64,000 nt of DNA, taken from NCBI GenBank assembly GCA_964017235.1, contig OZ024934.1, positions 77,342,706 to 77,406,705 of the forward strand, written 5' to 3'. Below are positions 24,601 to 38,600 of this stretch, one piece after another. The notes under the pieces are model-generated. The model was not told the DNA's origin and ran no database searches. It saw only the letters and a program-made list of their open reading frames with translations. The stretch's first letter is position 1. Each line of letters starts with the position of its first letter. This DNA is from Sabellastarte sp. h YS-2021 (Eukaryota; Annelida; Polychaeta; Sabellida; Sabellidae). The position numbers were made by a program, and so were the translations under genes.

Positions 24601-26605
24601 TTTTTATGCCTGTACATTATTATTGCTCACCCGTAATACTTGACACAGTAGCATAAGTTCAGAAGTGAGATATTTAAGGCACCTCTTTAAAATACATCAT
24701 TTGTGTACCTATGGGAACAAGTTCTGTGTCAGTGAGACTTTAATGTGTACACATATATATTACTACTTCTAATACCACTCTCGCTTACAAAAAAGAGGTG
24801 TATAGTTTTAATCTGTTTAAAAGAATGAAAGGATAAAAAACATACTTGATCTGCCACATCAAATGTTCTTTTTAAGGCATGATATTTAATGCTTTGCGGA
24901 ATTGTTAGTGTACATATTTTTTTAAGTTGGCAAAACATTTCATCAGTGTAAATTATCAAAGAGGCGTCAGTAAGCTATTTGATATAAAAACTTCTGTTAC
25001 ATTTATTAACACTCTGATGTTTTCTGCCATGGAATCAACTCCACTTTTTCCATGAATTAAAAGGTGACTTCCTTTTCACATCAGTAAATATTTACTTGAC
25101 CAATATACTTGATTATCAAATGCCTCTAACTTCAAACAGATAATGGCCACACAATTATAATAAAGTTAGATTATATCACCAAAACTGATCTCATCTGAGA
25201 TTTAAATTCTTTAGCATAGTGTCTACTTCAAGTATCAAAAAGTTGCATTATCCTCATGACGTGCTAAAAGTGCCCCTGTTGACCTGATTAATACCCCTGT
25301 TCAACTGTCACGAGCTTGCTTCCTGAACACCCTGTTTATGCAGTTCAAAATATAATCCTGTTAGACGTACGGCTTTTCCTTTCACTCAGGAGTATAATTG
25401 CAGCAATTTTATGCCATGGTTTAAAATTTTACACATGTCTAAAAACCGTCACAGATAAGAATAATCTTTTATAATTTATGAGTGATCTATATGGTGTTAT
25501 TTTTGGGCTCTCACAATCTATCGTGTCCACTTTTCTGTAAACCTGATCTCTACTTATCATTGCAATCAGGAGCAGATGGTCTGGCTGTTCTATTCTGTAT
25601 TACAAATTATATTTCCATTCAGGACAAATCACATGGCCTGTCAGTTTTCCCGCCCTTTTAAGTGGTAGCAGTATCCGAATATTAAAATGAGGTTTTATAA
25701 TCATAACTCATAAAATTGCAATAGGTACATTGTGAACTTAATGCCCAGGTTTGACATTGCAATTTTTATTCCACAGAATGTGGCCTGTCGCAGCCACTTG
25801 GTATGATCAGTGGAAGTATAGAAGATTGGCAGATTACTGCTTCCAGTACCTACCCACAGGAGTGGGATGCCGGTTGCCATGAAAGGTATGGACGTGTCTA
25901 CCAACCGAATGGATTGGGTTGGTGTGCCAAATACAAGTCGTCCTCCGAGTGGATGCAGGTGGACTTGGGCGTAGCAGCAAAGGTATGGATACAAACTGAT
26001 TTTAATTTATTGGCTAGTATTTCCTCCCATATTTCAACATAACTTATGAACAAAGTTATTTTGGCAAAAAGCAAAGTAGCTGTTTTTTATAAAGATACAC
26101 ACTGGCAAAAGAATGGCTTATCAGAAGAATTTACCAATTATCCTGTTTAAGGGCGATAATGCACACTATGCTTGTACTTGGCAAACTAATCACATGGCCA
26201 ATCAATATAGAGCCTGCAATGCTGTTTTTTGTATGAGTGATCCTGATTGGTTACAGTTTGAATTTTATTGCTTACTTCCTTTTGGGGGCAATTTATGGGG
26301 TGGGTATATTGCTTAGTGAAGTAGGCTAATAGTTGTAAGGTACGAAGATGTGAAAATCGAGTATGTACTACTTGGTTAAGATTCTACATGACAAACAACT
26401 GTCAACCAGGCCAAGGTAATCTGAATTGACAAATTCAGAGGTGTAAAGAGAGAAAGTCACCAATGCACTTAAATATTCTTCATCAAGATAGAGAAGCAAG
26501 GAAATTGATATATTGGCATTATTCAAATTAAATTGAGGAATTTTGCAATGGGTTCTACTTTTTGCTGTGAACCAGTGTCTGGGCATTGAATTGTGTTGCA
26601 TCGCA

Positions 26606-26673
<68 letters not shown>

Positions 26674-29600
26674 ATTCTGCATCTGTTTCACATAACAAGG
26701 TGACAGATACTGCAAGATGCAAGACAAACCACATTCATGGAATCTTGGTGTAAAAACAGCCTTCCGTCACTTCAGATAAAAACATGACAAAATTGTATGG
26801 CATTACCTGAACCTAAGATAAAATCATTTGAAAGAGTTGTTGACAATTCTGCTGTTCTCTGTATGTGTCTGTTTGATTTCCCACTTTGATCTCAGCAGTT
26901 TGTCTCTTTATATTCCCATCTTTTTCAGACTTATTTATTCCAAGACCAAAAGGTCTGATGTTTTTGTTTTAAAAAAGTATAACTAGATTGTCTGTAATAT
27001 TGATTTATGTGCAAGTAATGAATTTATAAGTCAACAATAAGGCACCTGTTGTATTTTCAAAAGTTAATAATTCTTCTCCACAACCATAGTATTGCAAATG
27101 ACTTAGCATAAAAAATAATGATAGAGGGAAAATGGCACATTTATATCCAACTCTGTTGATCAGTCTCCTACAGCAGTTCAAGTTGGAAACCCTTCCCCTA
27201 TTTTGTTAATATTTTAACAGTTTTGGGGTATTTTTCCCCCTTCATAGGAAATGTTTTTTTTCCAAACTTGTGTGCATGGGTAGGGCACTGGCAGTAACTG
27301 AACTCAGGTAAGTTCAGCTTTGGATTTGGGATAGGGGGCCACGGTGGCAGAGTGGTAACACTCTCGTCTCCAACCTCTGAGGCTGGGGTTCGGTTCCCAG
27401 CACGGCCTCAAGTGAGAAAGCTGGTATTTGCTTGCTGTTGGTCGGCAGTTTACAGTACAGAACCCTGACGAATTGTATGTACTGGTTTCCTCTGCCCCTC
27501 CAACTACCCGTCGTGATATGACCTGTACAGTGTTGAAAGCGACGTAAAACCCCAAATGAATAAATAATTAAATAAATTGGATTTGGGATAGATAACTGTT
27601 TTCTAAAAGGCGAGTACCAATGCTTAATAGGTTCTGCACAACTATTTTATCCAATTTGTCATAATAGACTTGAGAATTCTGAATATTCTCAGGAATTTAT
27701 ATTGTGATCAACAGAAGACGTCTCGATTTTGCTGACTTGAAATATCATCCCTTGTACTGCAGTATCATTATTTAATTTCAAATTTATTTTAAGCAACGTA
27801 TGACACAAACTAGACAAAAGGTTATCAGTTTGATAAAAACAAGGGAGTTATTCACATATTTTAATACATCTCTCATTTTTTTTTCCATTTTACCAATCCT
27901 GCAAACCTGCATATTTTTTTCACATGATGAAACAATTATGTTGTGTGACAGTTTTTACTGAACGCATAAATCATTGAACATCTGCGACCACAATAAGACA
28001 GTTATAAATATTGGCCTACATTTGAATGAACTAGTGAATTGGTTTACTTCCATATATAACTAGATTTACCAACAGCTATGCATTATAGGGCTGTTCCAGT
28101 ATGGTGATCCGATAGTAAACCTACCTGCTGATTGGAAAAAATAAAACCATTCCCGATCTATGGGTGTACTTTAAGATAGTTTTGTTCCTATATTTCCTCT
28201 CACCTCTGAGGTCAGCGGTTCAAACCCCAGACCTTATGTGGGAAAGTTGGTAGTTGCTTATCAATGATCGGCAGTTTACAGTACAGAACCTTGATCAACT
28301 GTATGTACTGGTTTCCTCTGGCCTCTACCCATCGTGATATGACCTGTACAGTGTTGAAAGTGACATAAAACCAGAATAAATAAATAAATAAATTTTTGAT
28401 ATTTTCCCGATAGTTTTACAAGTATTGTTGCAATTGATTCATGAAGTCTTCTGAAAGACTCCCACAAAAGTTTCAATTGTTTTCCATTCCATCCAAATGG
28501 TTTATGAAACCTACGGATTAACTTAAGATGAAAAATATTGCTTTGTGAATGTTAAAATAGGTTTAAGATCATTGTAGGATGAATAAGATGACTTTATGGA
28601 TGGTATGATAAGTTTATGATGGGTTTCCAAATGCGGGATCAGATAAGAACCAGGAACAGTTTGCAATAATATTAAACTGTTTAATATAAACAGGAAACAT
28701 CCCTAAATGTTCCGACTGGTTCCCAATTCAAAACTCCCGGTCAGGAATCAGTCCTGAATGTAGAAATAAAGTCTTCAGTTTTGTGATTTATAACCCTAGA
28801 TAATTCACAAATTTCCAGTGAATAACGGACGAGCGCGTATTATAAAGACCGGTTTCATTTATTAATCCATAAATATTATTGTAAATATGCTTCAAAACAC
28901 ACCTAGTTGTCACACTATATTTTGTCTGTATTGTTTGGTCCTGTATTATCGACGATCGTCCAATTATTGCCTCAGATAATTGTACGCAAAAATATGCGCA
29001 CTGCATTGTTTTCTGTAGTCTGCGCACTTCCGGTCTTTATAATGGTCTTTAAATGTTCTGACTGGGTTTACAAAAGTTTTCATTGCATCCCGAATGGCAA
29101 ATTTTTAGGATAGTGACAGAATTGGGGAGGTCTATCGTTACAGTGGAACATACCTGTTACACACATTATAATTACTGCAACTATATAATATATCCCTTGG
29201 ACAAAACCTCTTTAGCCGAGTATGTGGACACCACTTATCAATGCTGATTGAGGGTCGACTGTTTTTGTAAACAGTTCTTCTGTCGCCCATATTTATTATC
29301 GCTTTCAATTTCACCTCTTTTTAAAATCAAAAACATACTTTGGAGACACCAGCACGAGACAATTTATATGTCCTCAAGTCTCGTCACTTCACATTAAATA
29401 ATTTGCCAGTCTTTTCAATGGTGACATGGAGATCTTTCAAGTTACCATGTGGTCTGGTCCCATGTTGTTGTCGACGTTTTTAGTCGTCTATCTATTGTAT
29501 GACGTCACAGAGACAGCAGACGACTTTCTGTAAAATCACGAGTGTCATAAATTACTTGTAAAACTTATTGTTAATGTAATGCTCACCTTAAGTAATAAAG

Positions 29601-32600
29601 TCTATATGTTTTGCAAAAAAGGTGGAATTTGGGGATCAGGCATAACTAACAAACACCATAAACTTAGGGAACATAAAGCATTAAAAGTCATTAAGAATCT
29701 ATAGAATTTTTTGCTGTTTACCTTAATATCTGCACTAGTTAGGAGGTGGGCTCTATAGAGTATATTTATAGGATAAATCTACATGTATGTGTGTAGTGTG
29801 TTTCCTGTATAACACAAATACCTACTTATGGGTGTAATAAAATATCAGTTAAACGAACAGCCATCTAGAGATTTCAAGTAGGGTCTGCCAGCCATATGGG
29901 CTGGTTGACTTGATAGGTTCACAAGTGTGCAGTGAAGACAAGTGGCTAATTAAGGTCAAATCAGCCAAGTTTGATCCAGTTTACTTCCAGACTTCTTGTT
30001 GGCTGCACAGGTGCCATGGATCTGGGCTCCAGGATGTTTTCTAGAGGCCCTTGAAAAGGAGATCAAAAGCTCAAGATTATTACTTTCAATAATACCTACT
30101 TTAACATACTGATGAGCTATGGCTCCAGTGCTTTAGTTGGTTGTTCCAGAATGTGAAATTTGGCCAAACTTGATAAAGTTTCAGAATGTAACACGGTATA
30201 TGTGTATATTAATTCCTCTACCACCCCCATATGATCATCCCTCTGCCACACTAACACACTAGCCTAGGAATACAAAGAACAGGGGTTTGATGGTAAGTAC
30301 AGTCAGATAGATAGTGGCTTAATGAACACTTAAAATGTTGGTCCTCTGTCATTGGTTCTTTTCCTAGTGCCAGACTAAAAAAACTCAGGGACATTGACAA
30401 ATGGTGACTCCAGAGGTTCTGCCATGTGCTTAAAGCAGTATCAATCACTAGAGCTTGGGCTGTACTTCTTCAGCCAGGATAGGTGAAATTGTCTTTTGAC
30501 AACAGTAGAAAATGAAATATATCACTGAGCATATAATATAACAAAAATGAAGAAAGTAGTTGGCCCCAAGGCTAAACTTGTTGTTTCTCAAAGTGACTTT
30601 GTCTGACTCATCATATTTCAACTTGGCAACACCTGAATGTCAATCTAAAATTATTAATGAGCAAACTTTTATTTCTGCAGTGAATTAAAATTCTATTGTA
30701 ATAAGTCAAATTTATATCCAGAGTATCCTTTAGAGACTATCTCTGAAATTAAAGCAACTTTTCTTCATGAGTGACCTCTTATGGAAATTCTGTATAATTA
30801 ATATATTTGCCCTCTTGAGAAAATCATGTGTGACCCGATTATTTTTAACTGAACCTAAAATTATAAATCAGGGAAAGGGTTCTTTCGTACAACAGATATA
30901 GACATCTTGGCACATCTCATGGACAGCAAGGAATAGAATAAAAAAATTGAAAGAGATAGAAATGAAAACTTTATCATATTCAGTATCATATAACTGTTTA
31001 CCACTAAGAACCCAATTAAAGACTTTCATTCTGAACTAGAGATAACTAGACGTCCAATACATGTCTGGAATATCTTTTTTTAAAGTTTAATCTGATGATT
31101 ATCATGTTACCAAACTTTAAACACTTTCTTTTACTAGTCTATGTATATATTTTTTCCTTGGTAAAGGGTAAACAGTGCAAATCATAGCTGTATATTTTCA
31201 TTCTGGTTTATCAAATTAAAATGCACCCAAACATTTCATTCACAGATCAGTTTGCACTCTGAAGATAGGAGTATATTAAGAATGACCCTCTGTAGTTATG
31301 TGCATATTGCAGCAATAGAAATAAACCAAAATGTACCAAGTCAACCCTTCATCAAGTGCATGCATCAAGAAGACAAATACACACAATTATTTTGATGGGG
31401 GGGGGGGGGGGGGTTACTGGTCAAATTAATCCAGTTCTGAACCTATGTTGTTAAGGCTATGGAGTGCTAAAATAAAATTCTATACCAGTTAATGCTAGTT
31501 GCAATTTTCTTAAGGCTATAAATATTGTGAAAAATTCTTCATTCATATGATTCTTCTATCAGATCAGTATTTGCCCATTGGAATTTACTACAGAGATTAA
31601 GAACTATAAATAGGATTCAATTAGCTTGTAATAATCAGTCATTTTAACTTAACCTAAACTTGTTGGAGCTTTCTGGAAGTAATGTGGACATTATTTGCCC
31701 AGTATGTATGTATGGAAGTTTTTATGTCAACTTCAACAGCCAGGGTCATATTGGGAAAGGTTCTCACCATTGCCACTTGTGGGAGTCAAACCCACAGAGG
31801 TATAACCTACGACCAGATGCCAAAAAACACAAGGCCATAAAAGACCTCATAATATGGACACAATACATGTGTTAATGATCTACACCAAGGATGTTATGTG
31901 ATTGCTGAACTTTGAAGATTACATTAAAAAAACTATTTCATGGATTTACATCAAATTTTGGCAATATGTGGGCCTAACATAGAACTGATTTAATTTTGAA
32001 ATGATCTGTAACCAGTTCTGGATCCTGGATTTTTTGTCAAATAAAAATCATTGTCATTGCACTAATAAGCAATAGTCTGCCTTCCGAAACCCTGCCCACG
32101 ACCGATCTTTTGAGTCATAAGTTGCCTATGACTTATCTTTAGTTATTTCCATAAGTCATATCATGTGGGCGCAGATCATAAGATTCATCTTTTCAGTTGT
32201 AAGTGTGACCTTTTCTGTCGCAAGAATTGTCATTTCACTCTGAACAAATCACTTATTTTTGCCAGGTTTTCACCCCTTTTCACCAGGGTTAGTTGTGGCA
32301 GCCCACTGAGTTATAAATACGATTGGTTTTATTATGCCAATTGGCAATGGCATACTATACAAGTACAAATTTTAGCTGGAAGAAAATTTTACTTATAGTA
32401 CATTTCAAGTAATTCGCTACAATTTACTTTTGATTAATGGCTGGTTTCTTCTCGAGATATTAATGCAGATTTAGAAATTTCAATGGGAATTAATTTTCAC
32501 TTCCCTAGCTCACTAGTTGAAATAGCCAAAATTAATAACCTAGTAAAAATTTCAATTTGAATTCAGTAGTTATGTAACACAGACCAGTGGTATGACAATA

Positions 32601-35600
32601 GAAATATTTTTCTTGCTGTCTAAATTAAGTATATTAATATCTAATGTTGATAATTAAGCTCACTTTGTTGTATTATATATTTCACTACATTGGGCCTTAG
32701 GTAAGACTAAATGTCAAATTCATCCTTACATATATGATCATCACCTTAACTTATCTTGTATAATCTCCTCTTCAGACTCTATTCAAGCAACATTTTGCAG
32801 TCAGTGAAACCAATGATGAAATTGACTTAGGCAGCCTAAAGAATAGTCTATGTTGTCACCTTAGTGTCATCTATTTTTTTTCTTCAAATCTTTAGGGAAA
32901 GAAAACAACGCCTTCCTGTTTATTATGAACTTTTTAATGTAAAATGCTGATTCCCCATACACGTATAGTCAATACAGAACTGTTATATATATATATATAT
33001 TTTTTTTGTCTTTTCCTCAAGGGATTATTTTGGTGTCACATTTTGCCTCTCATTATACTGATATGAATCTTATGAAAGTGTGAAGCTAACTCCCCCAGAC
33101 ATTCTGTATAAAACTAGGCTGTATTCATCACACCTCTGTTATAATCCCACTTAAGTTTTTGTGTTTACACATACACATTTTAAAACCTAGTATTATGTCT
33201 AAATAAAAGCTGACTAAGTCTCCATAGAATGTACATTACCTTTTCCTCAATTTGTTAGGATAGATAAACTAAGCTATTGTATGTCATTTTTTTTTATCCT
33301 ATGTGGGTTGGCAGTAAAAACAAAACTACTGACATCCAAATGACATATAAAAACACTGTTAAATAGTAATCCTTACCACATAGTTCAAGCCAGGTGTGAC
33401 AGTTAACCAATATCCACGTTCCAGGAAGCAATCACCCAAACCACAGTGGCAACCAATGCAGTTCATCAATGCATGCTCTCTCTACCACAAAACGTATGCT
33501 CCCTGACCCTAAGTGGTCTTCACTTTTTGGATGCTTTTTATTGTTGGAATAACTAGCACAAAAAGAGAGAATGAAAAAATACAATATTTTATCAGCAGTG
33601 TGTTCATTTGTGGTCCACCCATGGTTTTTGAAAAGGCATTTGAAATATTTTATTATGTCATTGTATTTGTGTTTTTGTAGTATGGTAAGGAAGGATAGGT
33701 AAAATAAGTGGTAAGAAAACTGGTATGAACAATGAAAGCCAATCAGATGTGGTACAGTGATAACAGGAAAGTTACTCTAATGCTGCAATACAATTAAACC
33801 TAGAATATTTTCGTTGCAGTGAAACCTAGATTTGCTCCAAGTCTTTGTATTTCTTATTCCACCAAATCTGACATACATGGAATCATTATGAATCCAAGAG
33901 ATGGATGTGGATATTACTGCCAGGATGAAATACAATCAGCACCAAATTCTTGAAAAAAATGTCATTCAGTCCTCGAGGAAAGTCTTAGTGAAACCTTTCT
34001 TTGGCAGTTTCTATTCAACCCAAATGACATAACTGTAAACATCAACACAACTTTATCCTGGTTGACTTTCTATATTGTTAACGTTTCTGGGAGGTTATCT
34101 TGAATAAGATTATTTTTGGTGTCACTGTGGCAGCAGACTTGCCTTTTGAGATCAGAGTTTGAATCCTGGCTGGTCCTAGAGGTTTGCTATGTGAAACCAA
34201 CTTATAGGAAACCATGGGCTGGGAAAGCTGGTAGTTGTTTGTAGTTGGCTTGCAGTTTACAGTACAGAACCTTGTCCAACTGTCTTTTCTAGTTTTTCTA
34301 CCCTTCTTACTACTGTCACAATATAACTAATAGACAGGTACTAGGCGTGACGTAAAGGACCAAATAAATAAAATAATAGATTAACTCTCTTCGTTTTTCG
34401 ACTTTATCTGTGATATAATACATAATATATTATGTCCTTTGACCAACTGATACCCATATAATATTAAAATACAAGTGAATAAATTAGATAAGCCACTGCT
34501 TTATGCCATCTTACACATGGACTGTCATCAAGAGTGTCAGAGTTTAACATAAATAAATGCACTTGCACTGTTCAATGGAGTTCCAACGTTATTTGCAATG
34601 TGTCTGGCACTCACTAAAACAGGTGACATAGCCTCTCGAGGGACATACCAGTGGTCTAGCCAAAAGTAGCTATGTATGTGTCATATCAAATGTGTCTGAA
34701 ACACTCGAGGTCAGTTTACCTACGACTGTCCACAAGTGGTGTTTTACCATAACTTTCAGCAATGCATATAGCCATACATTTAGCCACGTGCCTGTTTGGT
34801 CATCCATCTAGATGACTTTGTTGTTCTTCAGAATCAGCACTCAATCATTTGGTACATTGTCAGAAGCCCACTTAATGTTGGTCTTAATAGATTCTTCAGT
34901 GCTGTTCTAATGTACATATGTGTGTTTAGTGTTATAAATTAGTGTCTCATTAAATCAAAGGAGATTCCACCTTTAAAGAGTGGCTTCTGTTACACCAGAG
35001 GTCAGTAACATTATCCTTTATATTATATAGCCATTATACAATGGTATCAGTAAAAGGTTGTTTTTGTTACAAATGAATGTACATATGTATCAGGTATAGC
35101 ATTAGTAATAGACTAGGGTGTTTTACCTTAACTTTTTTGAAATCTTATATTTTGTATACAATTGAATTGATTAACCCTATTATCTTGATTTATTAGGCCA
35201 CTCTTAAAATAAGAAAATTTGCATTAATTGGATTACGTTCTCCAGTATCTTACAATAAAAAGCTTTAAAATATCATGAACTAAAAGTTACTTTCTATATT
35301 ATACAAATGTACCATAAGGTTGTGACTAATACAACATATCAGTACATAAGAAAAAAAGACTTTAAGACTTGAAAATGTAGAGTCTTATTGTTAGTTTATG
35401 TGGGGAGGAATCTGCTCAAGGGCCTTCCATCATTGAGACAGATCATACATAATCTGGATGAAATGTACACCCATTCCTGATGATAAGTCTTTGAAACATA
35501 ACACTAGTTTCATACAAACCCCTGTGAAAACTTAGCTATATAAATTGTTAGCAGGATTAATATAGGTATAGCAGTGCATCTTATCATCAAAGAAATATTA

Positions 35601-38600
35601 GACTTCAATTCAGCATAGGATCTATATCCAATTATTTTATATTATTAATGTTATTATTTTGCTCTGGAGGTGTTTAGGCAATTAAAAGATGAAATGACTA
35701 ATGTCTCAGATATATAAGACTTTTTAGGCACTAGCTTAATCCCACTCTGTCATGACAGTTTAATGTTATATTATTATTGCACATACTTTTTAATGAGTGA
35801 AAGTTATTTGTATTATATGCATGCATTAAATTTCAATAGCATATACTTGCCTGATCTTTATACAATAGAATCCCAAGCATTAAAAGATGGGAAGTAGTCA
35901 AATTATCTCACCACAACATGCTATGTTTGGTATTAATTAAATGAAGCACACCATTGCTTGTTTACTTGACATCACTTTGGATCATGTTATCTCCATATTA
36001 CGAGTACAATAGATGAAAGACCCTTGTAGTCTACACTTCTTGTGCATGATTAACCTCCCGACGAAAAGCCAAATGTATTGTAATAACAGCATTAATTTAC
36101 AAGGAATCTGAATCATCGGGTATTTTAACTGATTATGGGGTGGATGAATGTGGTTTCTTGGGGTGGTAGTACAAAGATCATTCTCTTAGTCAAGGGTACA
36201 TTACAAATCACCCATGTTGGCTGACTCATTCTGGATTACATCCGACTTTTAATACCTATGGCGTCCACTCTTAAACATCTTCTCTCTACTTCACATTGCA
36301 AATTTGCAGTTTCATATATGTAGTTGTCACTTTATAAAACTGTTAGGAAGGGGCCATGGTGGCGCAATGATACCACACTGTCCTCCCACCTCTGAGGTCA
36401 GCGGTTCACACCCCAGGACCTTATGTGGGAAAGTTGGTAGTTACTTACCGATGGTCAACAGTTTACCATACAAAATGTTACAACTGTATGTACTGGTTTC
36501 ATCTGCCCACAAAACTATCAGTCATGGTATGACCTGTGCAATCTTGAAAGCTATGTAAAACCCAAAATAAATAAAACTGTTACAAATGTCCTGTTCAACA
36601 GCCAGGGTCATATTAGGACAGGTCCTTAGTATTTCCCACTCGTGTGAGTCAACCCCACAAAGGAGTCTGTGATTAGATGCCAAACTTGCTTCAAATATCA
36701 TCACAAACGATATCGATTATTACATTCTGTATACACTGAGCCAAAACATTAAAGCATTATAATAGTTCACCTCAGAATCTATAAAGCAGCAGCTTCCTGG
36801 TTAAGTAAAGCCATTTGTCTGGATTTATTTATCTTTAATTATTATATGATTAAATAAGTTTACAGACAACTGTTAAACAATTGTACATATTATATACAAC
36901 TCTCATAGTTCACATTGTCATAAAAATTACATCCATAGTACATCATAAACAACTTTAAGGTCAAGAAATATAATTTGATACAATAATCCAATGCTTTTTT
37001 GGAGTGTCAATTAATTTGGACATAAAATCGTTTGGCTCTCACATCTTTGGTCTTAGGTTCGAATCCAGGCTATAAAAACATGGGGGGTTTACTGAGAATC
37101 TGTAATGATACCAGCTTAGCTGTTAAAGTGGTTTAAAACTGTATAACATGCTGCTGATATTTAGCTTTTGATTCCAACATAGTGTTTTATTAGATAAAAT
37201 ATGACACCTAGTAGGTCTTACTGTAAGACACACTTCCTGTCTAATGGTTAGGCATGTTGATATCATTAGAAAAAAATGAAAGCTTCTTTCACAAGGGTAC
37301 CGGTATCATTATGTCAAGGCAAACCCCCCTTTGTGAGCACAGTCCTTTTTAAAACAGACAATTCTTGTTGTTAGACAAAAAACCACAGTGACCAACATCA
37401 TACCAAATGTACCACCTATGTTCATCACAAATGACAATCCGCTTATTAGAAGGGAATTTCCAGCACGTCACTGTGGTTAACCAAAATACTTGGATTTTTG
37501 TGCCTCCCTGGAAAATTATGTTCTTAAACTATGAAAGTGCACATAGACCATAGTGAACAAAGGTCATGCAGTGTTGTGGTTAAATAAATAAACAGTCAAA
37601 TATCTGCTTCTCCCATCGACCAGTATCAGGTTTCCATTAATAAGGTCAAAAGGAAATTGCTTCAAACATATTTCAAATTTATATACTCCAGTGTAAACCA
37701 TTGTGATACTCCAATTTCCCTTACCTAAACTATTGTTACAACCAGCTGTGTTTTAAATTCGAGGTTTTTTGGGGGCAGCAAAATGGCGCCATCCACTGTA
37801 GCATAGTGGTAACAAACTCGCCTCCCACCTCTGATTTCAAAGTTTGAATCTTGTGGTAAAGTGGGAAAGCTTTTAGTTGCTTGATGTTAGTCAAAAGTTT
37901 ACAGTAGAGAAATTGGACCAACTGTATGTATTAGTTTCCTCTGCCCTTCAAACTACCTGTCGCAATATAACTGACAGGCAGTAGAGGTGACGTAAACCAC
38001 TCAATATATAAATTCTGAGAAAAGTGCAATCATACTCATTTTACACCATGGAATAAATGATAACAAATGGAACTGAAAAGATATCTTGCAACCTGCTTCT
38101 GATTGGGAAGATTTATAAAGAAAACACCAAAGCCGTGGTGACTCCTGGTACACTCATAAGACTTATCTTCTATTGAGTCAGGATCGTTTGGCTCTATTTT
38201 ATGTGAATATGAATTATATATCATGAAAAGAGTGGGCATGATGGGTCATACACACATAAATACAGGTTCCCACATAACATATTGCATTTCATACTGTGCA
38301 TTTTGACAAATCTGCTTCACATGCACATTCCTAAGGCAGATACGACTATAAAGACTCGGCCCTATCAGTCAGGCCTGAAATGCACACTCGCAAAAGTTAT
38401 CAAAAAGTTTGTTTTTTTGGGGTCCCTACTATCTCCATGATTACTCTCCCATGAAGCCCTTTTCTTACTCATAATATCTAGTCCACAGCTTTCCTTAGTA
38501 AAGTCATGAGCTATGTCCAATGCAACGGGCTTATTGGGTTCGGTCCACATTGTGTATTATTTCTAGACCGTCTTCACTGGGATTCACTTTTGGGTAGGAC

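Noticed and set aside
26113-26316. + strand open frame of 67 codons just after exon 3, rich in Cys and Trp
   Set aside because: There are no splice signals in the right phase, no discoidin-like order of residues, and it lies behind a clean donor at 25983. It is treated as intron.
26368-26727. Minus-strand open frame with a long Ile-Tyr run
   Set aside because: It is a translation of the (TA)30 tract.
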